From Tupaia tana (lineage: Eukaryota > Chordata > Mammalia > Scandentia > Tupaiidae), in NCBI GenBank assembly GCA_026018925.1, contig JAKSZU010000003.1, positions 10,999,236 through 11,063,235 on the forward strand: a stretch of DNA of 64,000 nt, written 5' to 3'. The translations under genes and the position numbers were made by a program. Positions 43,337 to 54,683 of this stretch are shown here, one piece after another. Every line of letters starts with the position of its first letter. The stretch's first letter is position 1. The notes beneath the pieces are model-generated. The model was not told the DNA's origin, searched no databases, and saw only the letters and a program-made list of their open reading frames with translations.

Positions 43337-43509
43337 TTTTTTTTTTTTTTTAAAGAATTCTTTCTTCATTTAATTCCATTTGTTGTTATTTTAATTTGAC
43401 CAGAGAGAGAAAGGGAAAGCAAGAAAGCAAGCCACTAGGTTCAGAACTTGAACTGCTCTTGGTCAAGTGGGAATCCAGTGCCTTTAACCACCACACCACC
43501 TGGTGGCCC
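43337..43509 (-). repeat. SINE A-short (body-deleted)
   Basis: T14 at 43337-43350, then a purine-rich CT complement AAAGCAAGAAAGCAAGCCAC that joins the head directly, and the head end CACCTGGTGGCCC. Same junction as 10032 and 21357. Confidence 0.75.
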
Positions 43510-43767
43510 TAGAGTCATGTGCATTAAAGTATTTTTAAAAATAGTGAGTAAAAAATGCTTCAATAAATGGTAACATATTTCTTGTTTATATCTCCTGACC
43601 AACTGAGCACACTTGTTTCTGGTTCTGTTTTCTACATATGTGCTGCCCATGAGCTACCAGTGGTTACTGGGCACCTGAAACATGGCTAGTGTGACTGAAG
43701 AAGTGAGTTTGTAGTTTGATATAATTTGAGTAAAACTTAGTTACTGGAAAATTTTTAAATATTTAGA

Positions 43768-44118
43768 GCAATTAATTAGTTTGCTAGAACCGCTATAGCC
43801 GAGTGCCACAGACTTGGGGCTTAAACAGTAGAATTTTGTTTTCTCAGAATTCCAGAGGCTGGGAATCCAAGATTAGGGTTTCTCGGTTTGGTCGGTTTCT
43901 CCTAAGGCCTCTCCTGGTCTCGTCGCTGGCAGCTCCTTCTGTGTCCTCACATGGTCTGTATATCTTTCCTAGTTTCTTGTTCTTATAAAGACGCCAGTCA
44001 TAATATTGATAGACCAGGGTCTATCCATGTGACCTCATTTTAAGGCCGATCTGAAAATACAGCCATATTCTGAAGTACTGGGAGTGAGGACTTCAGCAAA
44101 CATATTTGGAAGGGATAC
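43768..44118 (-). mobile_element. MaLR (MLT1-like) LTR, minus orientation
   Basis: TTAGTTTGCTAGAACCGCTA, CCACAGACTTGGGGCTTAAA, TGTGTCCTCACATGGTCTGT, CTTATAAAGACGCCAGTCAT and TTCTGAAGTACTGGGAGTGA are the successive blocks of an MLT1-type LTR read backwards. Confidence 0.8.
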
Positions 44119-44173
44119 AGATCTGTTTACAACAAGTGGGTATGTCACTTTGCTTCTTCAGCTGGAAATTTTT

Positions 44174-44420
44174 TTTTTTGGAGAGGTTTTTGCTATAGAC
44201 TGCGTGTGCTCGCCAGAAAGACAGAGAGACAGAAAGCGAGAAATCACCCCCCAGGGGGGATGGCCACGCCGCAATCCCTTCTCCTCCATTCTCCTCTCGG
44301 GATCTTGGGCATGCACGTACACATGCCCGGCGTGAGTTTAAGCCACCAGGTCCCGGACTCGAACTGCGGTTGATTACATGGGAGTCCAGTAACATAGCCA
44401 TTACACTAATTGCTGGTCCC
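44174..44420 (-). repeat. SINE family A, young
   Basis: GGAGAGGTTTTTGCTATAGA, GGGGGGATGGCCACGCCGCA, consensus B box GGTTCGAGTCC-like (AGTTCGAGTCC on the minus strand). Target duplication CAGCTGKAAATTTTT at 44159 and 44421. Confidence 0.94.
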
Positions 44421-44434
44421 CAGCTGTAAATTTT

Positions 44435-44928
44435 TAAAAGAATTGACAGGGTCTGTATTTCAGTATTCCCGTTATTACTAAATAAGGGAGTTTTAATGTT
44501 ATTCCTGTAGAATATAGTTGTCATATCAGTATATTTTGGTCTTACTTAGTTCTGTTGTATATCTACAAAATTTTTTTCTGTTCTTTTGACACTTTGAGTG
44601 TCCATTAGGGGCTACATTCCAGAAGATTCTGCAGGAAAATAAGAAAGGATTGACAAGCTTCATTGTAACATATGTAAATTGTTATTTTGACCTACAATCA
44701 ACATAAGTAGTAATTCTATAACTTACATTTTTTTGTACTAAATCTTCAAATTTCAGTATGTTGTTCATATTTCCATCACCTCAATTCAGATGTAAATTTT
44801 TGTTAAATATACTTGATCTATATTTAGTTTGTGATTATTTGTCAATTTTTTTATTCTTATCAACAAGGAGCAATTCATATACCATCATGAATAAACTTTG
44901 TTGACAGAGAAAAAAATATTCCTTTTCT
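44435..44928. other. unassigned intronic stretch
   Basis: AT-rich, nothing recognised. Confidence 0.5.
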
Positions 44929-45140
44929 GGGCCAGCAGGTGATGTGGAAGTTAAGGCACTAGAGGGATCCAGCCCACATGTCTGGTTGCGTGGTTCAAGT
45001 CCCTGACTCGGCCTCTTGAAAATCACACTAAATGGATTGCACTGGCCCGAAATCGTGAGATTATCGCACCCCCAGTGGGCGATTTCTCGCTTTCTCTCTT
45101 TCTCGTTCATGTGTCTTATAGCAACAACTGGAAAAAAAAT
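44929..45140 (+). repeat. SINE family A, diverged
   Basis: GGGCCAGCAGGTGATGTGGA head, B box GGTTCAAGTCC, shortened body, CCCCCAGTGGGCGATTTCTC and CTTATAGCAACAACTGG. Confidence 0.8.
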
Positions 45141-45327
45141 TCTTTTTCCAAGTAAAGCTTTGGAAATGTGTATTAGAGGTAGAACTATGGTTAAAACCTG
45201 GGTTTTATAATTATGTATGACCCTCTAATATCAACATGGCTTCTTTTTATTGTTGTTTATATTAAAACAGTATCCATGCTTTGAAACTTAGAAAACTTGT
45301 AGGTTTTTGTGTTGTTTTCCCTTTTGT

Positions 45328-45565
45328 TCTCTTTTCTTTTTTTCTTTGAGTAGGGTGTGTGGGCTCGCCAGAGACAGAAAGCAAGAAATCACCCACTGGG
45401 GGGATGACCATGCTATAGTCTCCCTTCTCCTTCATTCTCCTCTCAGGATCTCTGGCTCGCACACACGTGCCCGATGTGATGTTTAAGGCACCGGGTCTGG
45501 GACTTGAATCATGGTTAACTATGTTGGAGTCCAGCAGCATCACCATTATGCCATCTGCTGGTCCC
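45328..45565 (-). repeat. SINE family A
   Basis: T-rich start, TTGAGTAGGGTGTGTGGGCT, a shortened purine block, GGGCACCGGG-like (GGCACCGGGTCTGGGACTTG) and the head end CATCTGCTGGTCCC. Confidence 0.87.
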
Positions 45566-45980
45566 TTGGTTCATTTTTATAGACAGTTTCATCTCTGTGG
45601 CATGGTGAAGAAAACTTTCACTAAAGCTGATACCTAAGGATTGTGATATTTTTGTTATGGGAAGTTATCTAAAATAACCTAAAAAGTAGAGTAGTAGATT
45701 TTAGTTTCAAGGGTAAATCCTTTTCCTTTACTTTCCTACCCAATCAGAAATCCATCCCAAGTCTTCAGGTTTCCAAAATGTTTGTGGGGAATGTACTGCT
45801 TTGACTGTTGGTTTTCTCCTTGTTCTTTAACTCTTAATTGTTGGAGTCCTCTGTTTTATTCCCTTCAACATATTTCTGATTTTCTAAGACTTGCTGCTAT
45901 TAACTACCCTCCACTTTGTGTTTGGTATAGTGTAACTTTTCTCTGTATTTTATTTGGACTTTGTATTTATTTTAAAATGT
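45566..45980. other. unassigned intronic stretch
   Basis: Nothing recognised. Confidence 0.5.
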
Positions 45981-45986
45981 TCATCT

Positions 45987-46514
45987 TTTTTTTTTTCTCC
46001 TTTTAAAATTCTTAACAGAGTATGTACATGCCCGTGTGAGAGAGAGAGAGACAGAGATATGAGTTCCCTCCATGGGGTCTGATCAGGCCTTGATCCCCCG
46101 TATCCAGTCCTCCAGCTCTTTGAATCTTGGACAGTTGTGTGCCTGCCTGCCATAGCTCAGTCTGACCAGGGCCAGGAGTTCTTCCCCCTGCCCTCCAGAG
46201 GATTTTGCCATAGGGTGCATGTGCTGGCAGGGGTCTGGGATGGGAGGACAGACAGAGGCAGAGAGGGGAAGTGAGAAATCACCCCCAAGGGTAGATAGCC
46301 ATGCTGCAATCCCTTCTTCATTCTCCTCCTGGGATCTTGGGCACGCACGCACACATGCCTGGCATGATTTTCAAGCCACCAAGTCCAGGACTGCAGTTGA
46401 CCATGTGGGAATTCAGTGACATAACCACTACACCATCTGCTAGTCCCCTGGGCCAGAAATTCTAACTGTGACCTCTACGTGGGATGGAGCAACTAGTACC
46501 ATGGAGCTGGTCCC
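45987..46514 (-). repeat. SINE family C split by a family A SINE
   Basis: 45987-46182 holds the tail, (GA)n and body (CCAGTCCTCCAGCTCTTTGA). 46450-46514 holds the head (ACGTGGGATGGAGCAACTAG ... GAGCTGGTCCC). GGGCCAGRARTTCT is duplicated at 46169-46182 and 46450-46463. Confidence 0.78.
46183..46449 (-). repeat. SINE family A nested in family C
   Basis: GGATTTTGCCATAGGGTGCA, GGGGTCTGGGATGGGAGG insertion-like stretch, body and head end CATCTGCTAGTCCCC. Tail lost its pure poly(A). Confidence 0.87.
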
Positions 46515-46944
46515 AATTTCTGTATTTACCTTAATTCTTTTGTACTTCAATTTTGTTATATTTGATGTTTTGGTTCATTTTCATTATTAATGGTCAGACT
46601 GTTTCTTTTGCTTTAAGTAATCTCCCATTAACTTTATAATCCATCTTTTTTATGTCATCTCCATGAAAATCAGTTTCTTGTGCTTTAGTGGTATTTAGTC
46701 TCCGTGACACCCCCCATCTTTCTATATTAGCATTTTAATAGCTACATGCTTTTAGAAACTAAAGCTGCTGAAGTGAGTTTAAAAATAATCTTATATCTTT
46801 TAAAAAAAAATCTTGTAAATTGATAGTTTACAACATTATTAGCAAGAATGATATTCATTTAAATGAAACAATTAAAAATAATGGCCACAAAACTAAAGCT
46901 CATTTCCTTCCCCAAGGTACACGTATACCCCTCATCCCTAAATT
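46515..46944. other. unassigned intronic stretch
   Basis: AT-rich, nothing recognised. Confidence 0.5.
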
Positions 46945-46947
46945 TTT

Positions 46948-47172
46948 TATTTTTATTTTTTTTTTTTAAAGAGAATTTTGCTATAGGGTGCATGAGCTCA
47001 CCAAAAAAAAAAAAAAAAAAAAAAAAAAAGACAGAAAGTGAGCTATCACCTCCCAGTGGGGATGATCACACCTCAATCCCTTCTCATCTATTCTCCTCTC
47101 TAAAGACACCGGGTCTGGGACTTGAACTGCTTTTGGCTATGTGGAAGGCCAGCGACATAACTACTGGTCTCA
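46948..47172 (-). repeat. SINE family A with an internal A run
   Basis: T12, TTTTGCTATAGGGTGCATGA, then an A run of about 27 (47002-47028) where the purine-rich GAGAGACAGAG stretch should be. Shortened body and head. Confidence 0.82.
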
Positions 47173-47910
47173 TCCCCAAGTTTTAATATCCCCAGTGCCA
47201 GTATGTTATGACTCTTATCAGTCCCCCTGCTACCTCTCCCCTGAATCTGGATTTTAATACATTAACACTAGATGTCTTTTGCAGTATTTTAGGAAAATGA
47301 GGTGTGATTATGTATTAACTTCCCATCAAATGAATTTTATTATCTTTCCTTTTTTGGAATTAAATCCATTTGAAGGAGTTATTTGTTGTAAGTGGTGAAC
47401 AGATGCTCAAACAAATGAGTTTCAGTCTGAGAGTATTCTTGTGTTTTCTTTCTTTTTTTTTTTTTCCCCACATGGTTTTCTTTGAAGGAATTGAGTTTTC
47501 CACAGTGGAATAGTTTATTGGTATGACTTCCAGTGAATTTAACCTTTTGATTTCTCTTAGGTACTGTGTAAGATTTTGGCTTCCTGACCCAATTGCTCTG
47601 ACAAACTTTTTTCAAAGTAGGAAAACTTGCAGTTTCTTCCTAATCTATGATAAGCACAGTACTGTGATAGTGAATCCTACAGATGGCTAGGAGGCTGGAG
47701 GAGAAATCCGTACTGGTCCCAGTGTACGTCATCATTAGTGCTTCTCTCAGTTTACCTCTGACTTTCTTGCTTGAACATGTTCAGGTAGCTCAGTTTTACT
47801 AATATGTAGTCTACTGTTAGACAGAAGATAGATTATTTAAAATGTGTATTTCAAATAAGCTTAAATTTACCTTTAGTTTCTTTTATTTCCAACTTCAGTA
47901 TCATAGATGA
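47173..47910. other. unassigned intronic stretch
   Basis: Holds a T13 run at 47453-47465. A minus-strand ORF (47615-47379) has no recognisable domain. Confidence 0.5.
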
Positions 47911-47924
47911 CCTTTACTTCTTTT

Positions 47925-48178
47925 ATTTATTTTTTTTCTTTAAGAGATGTTTGCTATAGGGCTTGTGCCCTCAGTGGAAAGACAAAGAGAGACAAAAAGC
48001 GAGAAATCACCCCCCATGGGGGATGGCCACACTGCATTCCCTTCTCCTCCATTCTCTTGGGATTTTGGGCATGCACGCACACACACATGCCTGGCATGAG
48101 TTTAAGCCTTTGGGTCTGGGACTGTGTTTGACGACGTGGGAGTCCAGAAACATAACCATTACGCCATCTACTGATCCC
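47925..48178 (-). repeat. SINE family A
   Basis: TTTAAGAGATGTTTGCTATA at the 3' side, CCCCCCATGGGGGATGGCCA box, head end CATCTACTGATCCC. TTTACTTCTT is duplicated at 47913 and about 48181. Confidence 0.9.
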
Positions 48179-48590
48179 ACTTTACTTCTTCTTAATTGCA
48201 CTTCAACTGCTTAAAACATTTTTCCTTTTTTCCCTCTCTTCCCAGGCTGAATCTTACAGTCTTTGCTTGAACCATTATCTGAGTGTCTGCCTGACATGTC
48301 CCAGATCTATTGTAGACCTTGGAAGACATATCAACAATTTTCCTTACATTTCAGACTTTCCAGATCCACCGTCTCAACATAGGGGAGAGAATCTACAAGG
48401 AAGATCAAATGTTCTCAACAATGCCTATTTTCCATGATTCTAAGTTGCAGCATCTACAGGATATTGAGTATCTGAAACGGAGAGTCTTGATAAATTAGCA
48501 GAGGAAACAACACTTTAGGATTAAAAAGAAAAGACCCGCGGGTGAGGGTGGGCAGCAGATAGGGTAGAGTTTTTTTGTTTGTCTTTTGTT
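48179..48590. other. unassigned intronic stretch
   Basis: Non-repetitive by eye. No exon signals that I trust. Confidence 0.5.
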
Positions 48591-48596
48591 TGTTTG

Positions 48597-49075
48597 TTTT
48601 TGTTTTTTTAAATTTATTTACATTCATTCACTGTACATCATTACAGCATACAAAATGAGATTTTCCTTCCAGAGTACACTGTATATTGGCTCAATCAAGC
48701 ACATCAACATACATGTTGTCATCAACAAATAATTTTCCATTTCTTGTTTCCTGTGTGTTTCGCCTTTTTTCCCATCTTTGATTCCCTATCTCTTACCCTC
48801 TGCCATCTCCCACTCCCCTCCCACACTGTCTCGGGTATCTATGTTTGCTTTCTATACTCTCCCCCCCCCCCCACATTTTAATGAGTCACTAAAGATCTTA
48901 ATTACTCTAAATATTTTCATAGCAAGCATAGCTGATATATACATTTCCATGAACACAAGTCCAACTTTAGACATAAGCCTCAGTGAGTAGAATGAACATC
49001 CTATAAAGTAGCACCTAGCTGGGGCTATATATCTTACTGTAGTCATCGGATAGGTATTTTTAATGCATTTTTGTT
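48597..49075 (-). mobile_element. L1 3' UTR, lineage-specific, 5'-truncated
   Basis: T-rich start, ATTTACATTCATTCACTGTA, CAGAGTACACTGTATATTGG, CATCAACATACATGTTGTCA, a pyrimidine-rich (G-rich on the coding strand) tract with C12 at about 48861-48872, and CTGATATATACATTTCCATG. This is the typical layout of an L1 3' UTR read in reverse. Confidence 0.75.
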
Positions 49076-49104
49076 TGTTTGTTTCAAGAAAAAGTTTTAG
49101 GTTT

Positions 49105-49170
49105 TCTTTTTTTTTCCTGAACATTTTTTTTAACTTAATTTACATTCATTCCCTAAGCGTCGTCATAGCA
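49105..49170 (-). mobile_element. Second L1 3' tail
   Basis: TTAACTTAATTTACATTCAT and TCCCTAAGCGTCGTCATAGC repeat the first 60 bp of the L1 end at 48597. A separate, very short insertion or a duplication. Confidence 0.6.
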
Positions 49171-49171
49171 T

Positions 49172-49411
49172 GGGGTAGAGTTTAAGGCGGTTGGATTCTA
49201 CCTGTCCAAATGCCCTGCTTGAGTCCAGGACCTGGTAGCTTGAGAAACATGTGCACATATACTTGCATGCCCAAAGTCCCAAGAGGAGAATGGAGGAGAA
49301 AGGATTGTGGTGTAACCATCCCCTCTGGGGATGCCTTCTCGCTTTCCCCTATCTTTGTCTCTCTCCAGCTAGCACACATATTCTGTAGCAAAACAAAACA
49401 AAACAAAAACT
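49172..49411 (+). repeat. SINE family A/C intermediate
   Basis: GGTAGAGTTTAAGGCGGTTG head, GCTTGAGTCCAGGACCTGGT, body with AAGAGGAGAATGGAGGAGAA, and an (AAAAC)n tail at 49391-49412. Confidence 0.78.
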
Positions 49412-49647
49412 CAAAAGAAGAACCAAAAAACAAACAACAAAAAACCCCAGGAAAATGGAACTTTACATACCCTTGTTTACATTGATATACTTCTTTATAT
49501 GGTACTCTAAAAACCTTGGGATGCAAATCGAGATCCCAGACCAGTGGCATTGGCATGTCTGAGGCTAGGGAGGGCATGTAAGAAATGTAGACTGTCAGGC
49601 TTCATTTTAGACTGAATAAAAATTTGCTTTGTAATTGGAACTTTGTT

Positions 49648-49880
49648 ATTTATTTATTTTTAAGTTTTTTCCATAGGATATGTGCATTTGCCAGAGACAG
49701 ATAGTGAGAAGGAAAGTGAAAATCACCCTCCCAGGGGAAATGGCCATGTTGTAATCCCGTTCTCCAGGGATTTTGGACTTGTACATGTGCTCGGTATGAT
49801 TTTCATACTGCCAGGTCTGGGACTCGAACCACCATTGGCTATACCCAGCACCTTAACCACTATATCACCTGCTGGTCCTA
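49648..49880 (-). repeat. SINE family A
   Basis: (TTTA)n start, TTCCATAGGATATGTGCATT, shortened body, B-box complement GGGACTCGAACCACC, head end CACCTGCTGGTCC. Confidence 0.85.
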
Positions 49881-49881
49881 C

Positions 49882-50090
49882 AATTTTTAAAATTTTTATG
49901 AGACAGAGAGGGTGGAGAGAGAGCATTTTCACAGATCTTACCATTCACAGCCCTCCTGCCCTGGTCTCTTATTTAGCTAGGACTGTAGCAGTGCATCTCC
50001 AGGTCTTTTCATGTTGGGCCAGGAGTGGATTACACAGCAGTTTCCTTATACTATACACTATGGCTAGTCCAGACTCTATATCTTAAGAAG
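49882..50090 (-). repeat. Possible older SINE
   Basis: A purine-rich start (GAGACAGAGAGGGTGGAGAG) with TAGCTAGGACTGTAGCAGTG and CACTATGGCTAGTCCAGACT at the end suggests a diverged SINE of another family abutting the previous one. Weak. Confidence 0.4.
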
Positions 50091-50176
50091 GCCTTCAGGT
50101 CAGTCTTAGCTTAAAAATTTAGGAGCACAAGCCTAAAAGCCACCCCAGATTCCTTTTAAAAATAATTCAAAACCCT

Positions 50177-50422
50177 GAGACCAGCAGGTGGTTTAATGGT
50201 TACACAACTGGACTCCCACCTGACTAACCACAGTTTCTAGTCCCAGATTTGGCAGCTTGAAACTCACGCTAAGTACGTGTGTGTGGGTCCCCAAAATCTC
50301 AAGAAGGGAATGGAAGAGAAGGGGTTGTGGCGTGGTCATCCCCTCTGGGGATGATTTCATACTTTCTGTCTCCCTGGCAAGCACACAATTCCTTCAGCAA
50401 AAATCACTCTGAAAAGAAATTT
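50177..50422 (+). repeat. SINE family A
   Basis: GAGACCAGCAGGTGGTTTAA head, body and CTTCAGCAAAAATCACTC end. Confidence 0.88.
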
Positions 50423-53400
50423 AAAATCCATCACATTTAATGATGATAATCATAATTATCTGGAAATCCTTTTAAGGATAATTAACCACTGTGCCCAGTG
50501 GTTTTCTTTATTCAGCTTTATCGCTGTCGTGGAAGTGTGATAATGTGTTCAGCATATGTCACTGGCAGAGGGTGGCTTACCTGTGTGTAATGTGGCAGTA
50601 ACTTTCTCTGTACCAGCGACATCTGAGATGCACATGCTCTTTGTTGGTACTTGGTGTGCTTCTCAAAATGTGTTGGTGTGATTCTGACATTTTTGAATCA
50701 ATATAGTGGAATTTAACTGGAGCTTGTCTAGTAATTTTTAGTCTTGAGTTTTGGAGAAGTAACTCTAAAATTTTCCTATGTAATCGTTGGCTGAGAAATA
50801 ATATAAGATACATACAGTTTGGTTATGAAAAGCAACAGTAGTTATTTTTGGGAAATGTTAACTAGAAGAGTGTTCTGCAAGTTATGCCTGTGTAGGCATT
50901 TCAGTTCATGAGGATTCCTTTACAAAGGAGACATCTGTACGTTCTTACAGAAGTGACTTAAAGTCAAAGGAAATAGTCACAGCACATTCTTCCTCTCAGT
51001 GATATCCTTCTAATAAGTGAATCCATAGCTTTCATTTGGGGGAGTGGAGTTCTGAAGTTCAAAGTCAGTAAGGCTTTTTCTGGCCTCACTTCTGTTTTTA
51101 GTCAGTCAGGAATCTGAAGTGGTGGTTGTAAGTGACAAAACTACACCATCTGAAAATGGTATCAAAATTGCCTCTTCATAATAAATACCTAATACTTGTA
51201 ATTATTATTTCATTTCTGTAGAGGAAACATATTCATTCATGTATTTTTAGGATGCATAACATGACCCCTTGTGCTAACATTGAGTGCCTGCTGTGCATGG
51301 GGCATTACGCTGAATCCAGGCAGTTGAAATCCTTGGTCCAGGCCTTCACAGAGATTATTGCCTGATAGGGCAGATGGGTACACATTCAGAAATGACAGTG
51401 AGACACTCCTCAATTAACCATCCAGTTCCATTCCTACTACCGTCTTTAAGTGAACTGGTTGATAAGCGAGGAGCTTAAAGGCTGATGCCTTATGGTGTAT
51501 TGTGGTTCCATAGGGTATGTGTTTTTCAATAGATATTACATAATAACACCACACTAGAATAATGTCATTGGGTTCATACAAAAAGCATACATTAGATAAG
51601 CAACAGAAGGCAACACAGTGCAATAATATAAATCTGAGTTAATCATTTTATTTGTTCTGAATACTACTATGGAAGCGTGATACAGTACAGATTTATAAAT
51701 GAAATATGTAGTGTTGCATGATTGCAGACACTTCACATAGTATATATTGACCAAGACAGTGGGATGGAGACAAGGACTGAGGAGATTACCAAGACTCATA
51801 CAGACTAAGAAAAGGGATTTCCCCTCCTCTGTTAGAGAACTAGCCCAAATTCCAAGGCCATGAAACAGGTAGGTCATTAAGTGAGGAGTGACAACAGTGT
51901 GAAGAAATAACACAGAAATCCCTAGACCCACATGGAAACGATTTGGGAGCTTTTGAGGGCTTCTGGAAAGAAGAATATTTAAGCTGGGAAAGCCTACTTA
52001 AGTTGTCTCAAACTTTTAAATTTTTATAATTTACACTGTGAGATGTTTATCCATACCTTAGGAAATGGATCTGGGATAGGAATCTCACCCCCTTAATGTC
52101 TCCTCGAGGTGACTGTGTGTCACTAGGAACTGCAGGTTGTTGGGAAGAGAATTGTTGTCTTCAGCGGTTGATTTCAGCCTATTCTTTGTTACCTCTGATC
52201 TGATCTAGCTTCTGGGAGAGACCCCAAACCTCAAGGGGGAGGTGAAATGAACTTCTAGTGCTATTTGGATTTCTTCACTTGTTTTATAAAAAGTGAAATG
52301 GATGTAGTAATCAGTAACTACATTGAGGCAACAATGACATAGCTTTATGCATTTTAATTTCCATATGCTCTATTTCCATGTGCTAAGTATTATCTTCTAA
52401 CAATAGAAACTCAAAATAGCTTTTTCTCTCCAAAATTTAAGCTTTTAAAATGACAGCTTTAAAAGTTCTATTCTTTTTGGGAGTGGAATTGGTAGGTTTA
52501 GGATTGATGAGATAGCCAAGGGATGGAGAGTAAAAGAAGCTGATGTAGAACTGAAAGGCTGGGAACATTGGCATAGAAACACCAGGTACAGAGTAGGACT
52601 GGGGAAAATGAGATGCTGACAGGAATTTCCAGGTGTCTAGTGCCCCAGCTCATTCAGAGTTTTTAAAAACGCAGTAGTTTGGGAGTGGGATGTTTGGTGG
52701 AAAGTAAAGTCTATATAGTTTTCCTTTGAAACAATAAAATATAATAGCTTACTTCTTTCATTTCTGCTGTCTCTTTCTTGACCCAAATTGCTATTATCAT
52801 AGGAACAATTAGTTTCCAAAAGTTCTCTCTAGTTTCTTATCAGCTGACTGGAATTAGTGTTTTCTGTTTCGGTGGATCTGTTAGAATATGCCTGCACTAA
52901 TGCCTGTTGATAAAAAAAATGCAAAGGAAAGGAGCTCTGAGCACATCAATTCGTAGTAATGACATTCACAGAAACTGGTGACTGCAGTCGACGTGTGTGT
53001 TGGACTGTGACATTAGATAACTGAGAAAGGATTATGCACACTGCAATGCTGTACACTCGAAACCTATCATAAATTGAACCTTCCTGTTACCATCAGGAGA
53101 TGAGTAATTATTTTCACTTTCCAGGTAAGAACAATACTTGAGATAATATCTGACATTACACTCGCTTTTGCCCTTCTACTGTTTTTTGAAGTGTAAATGA
53201 CCTATGTTTAGTTGATCTTTTTGTTGTGAAATTGAATCATTTTCATGGCATCAAAGAGTTAGAGCTGCTGATAAGACTATTAAACAGACACAGAAGCACA
53301 ACTCATTTAATAAGTGAGCGATGGCTGAACTTTGCAAGGAATTTTTGCTCCCTTGTTCCACACTATTTGAGTCATGTTTGAGCTGCCTAAACTCACTGTT

Positions 53401-53431
53401 ACTCACTTTTATGTGTTTATTTTTGCATAAT
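50423..53431. other. Longest SINE-poor block of intron 2
   Basis: 3 kb without a lineage-specific SINE. An L2-like fragment lies at 51270-51410 on the minus strand (ATTGAGTGCCTGCTGTGCAT, CCAGGCCTTCACAGAGATTA). Otherwise nothing recognised. ORFs at 51414-51931 (minus) have no domain that I know. Confidence 0.5.
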
Positions 53432-53445
53432 AAGAATGATTATGG

Positions 53446-53694
53446 GGCCAGCAGATGGCATAATGGTTATGTCACTAGACTCCCACATAGTCGGCCAGGG
53501 TTCGAGTCCCAGATCTAGTGGCTTAAACACATGCTGGGTGCGTGTGCAAGCATGCCCAATGTCCCAAGGGGAGAATAGAGGAGAAGGGATTGTGGCGTGG
53601 CCATCCCCCCAGGGGCTGATTTCTTGCTTTCTGTCTCTCTGTCACTGGCGAGTGCATATGCCTTACAGTGAAAATCTTTCTCAAGAATAAAAAA
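53446..53694 (+). repeat. SINE family A
   Basis: GGCCAGCAGATGGCATAATG head, intact GGTTCGAGTCCCAG B box, full body. AAGAATGATYATGG duplicated at 53432-53445 and 53695-53708. Confidence 0.93.
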
Positions 53695-53744
53695 AAGAAT
53701 GATCATGGGTGTTAGTAAGAACTTCCTGTGTACAAGGAGCTATC

Positions 53745-53925
53745 ACAAGTGTTTTCCATGTATTATCTTATTGTTCTTACAACCTTTCTTGAAAGGAATA
53801 TACTGTTGTTTCTGTTTTAGAGATGGGGATACTGAGGTACAGGGAGGTTGACTATTTGGCCCAAGTTCACACAGCTAGTAAGTAACAGAGTCAGGGCTGA
53901 GGCCTAAGCCGTCTGGCTGTTGGGT
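53745..53925 (-). repeat. MIR-type element
   Basis: TTTTAGAGATGGGGATACTG, GGGAGGTTGACTATTTGGCC and GTTCACACAGCTAGTAAGTA are MIR core and post-core blocks in reverse. Confidence 0.8.
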
Positions 53926-54168
53926 AACCAGCTCACAGTACTGATTTTGTATGTGTATGTGTGGAATCGCTGATAAAGTTGTACTGTTTCTCTTTTTAAA
54001 ATGATGTTTCCCATCTCTGCATCTCTTCTCTCTGAGACTACTATAAATGCATTCTCGTCCTGACCCATGAGACCATTAGTGTCCTAAGTTGGGAAACAGT
54101 ACATTGGTTAGGAATGAATTTGGGTGTAAGTAAGAAAAACTCATCTTGGGTTAGGTAAACATTTAAAA

Positions 54169-54170
<2 letters not shown>

Positions 54171-54202
<32 letters not shown>

Positions 54203-54432
54203 CAGAGGGTACCTGTGCTCACCAGAGAGATACTGAGAGAAAAGAAGGAGAAAGCAATAGCCCCGCAAAGCGGTCACAGTGCAGTCCTTCTCTTTTAATT
54301 TCTCCAATCTGAGGGAATTTGGGGCATACACTCACACATACCTGGCATGTGTTGCAAGCTGCCAGGGGAGAAATTTGAACCAGAGTTGACCATGTGAGAG
54401 CTATTTGCTTTAACTACTGGGCCATGGGGCAC
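54171..54432 (-). repeat. SINE family C
   Basis: T run of about 30, TTGCCAGAGGGTACCTGTGC, a CTCCAATCTGAGGGAATTTG box, B-box complement AATTTGAACCAGAG, head end GGGCCATGGGGC. Confidence 0.78.
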
Positions 54433-54439
54433 TCCACCC

Positions 54440-54683
54440 CCCCCCTTTTTTTTTTTTAGTTTTTAGATTGTCAGAGGTTGTGACAATCTAAAAAAGAGAG
54501 TGAACAGGAGAGAAAAAACGCCAGTGGGGTACATTTATACTGCATTTCCTTCTCCAGTTCTCCATTCTGTCAGGGTTTTGAGTACATGCACCTGGAGTGT
54601 TTTCTAAGCCATTGGGATTTGAACTGTGGTTGGCTTTGTGGGATATGGCTTCCTTAACCAGTAGGCTGTTGGGTTGGCTCTGA
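54440..54683 (-). repeat. SINE family C with a 3' hairpin
   Basis: C/T-run start. Then an inverted repeat at 54461-54493 occupies the place of the usual 3' motif. Body with CTCCAGTTCTCCATTCTGTC, B-box complement GGGATTTGAACTGTGG, head end GGGTTGGCTC. Confidence 0.75.

Noticed and set aside
51554..51931. 125-residue minus-strand ORF in intron 2
   Set aside because: No homology that I recognise, no flanking splice sites of good quality. Considered and left as chance.
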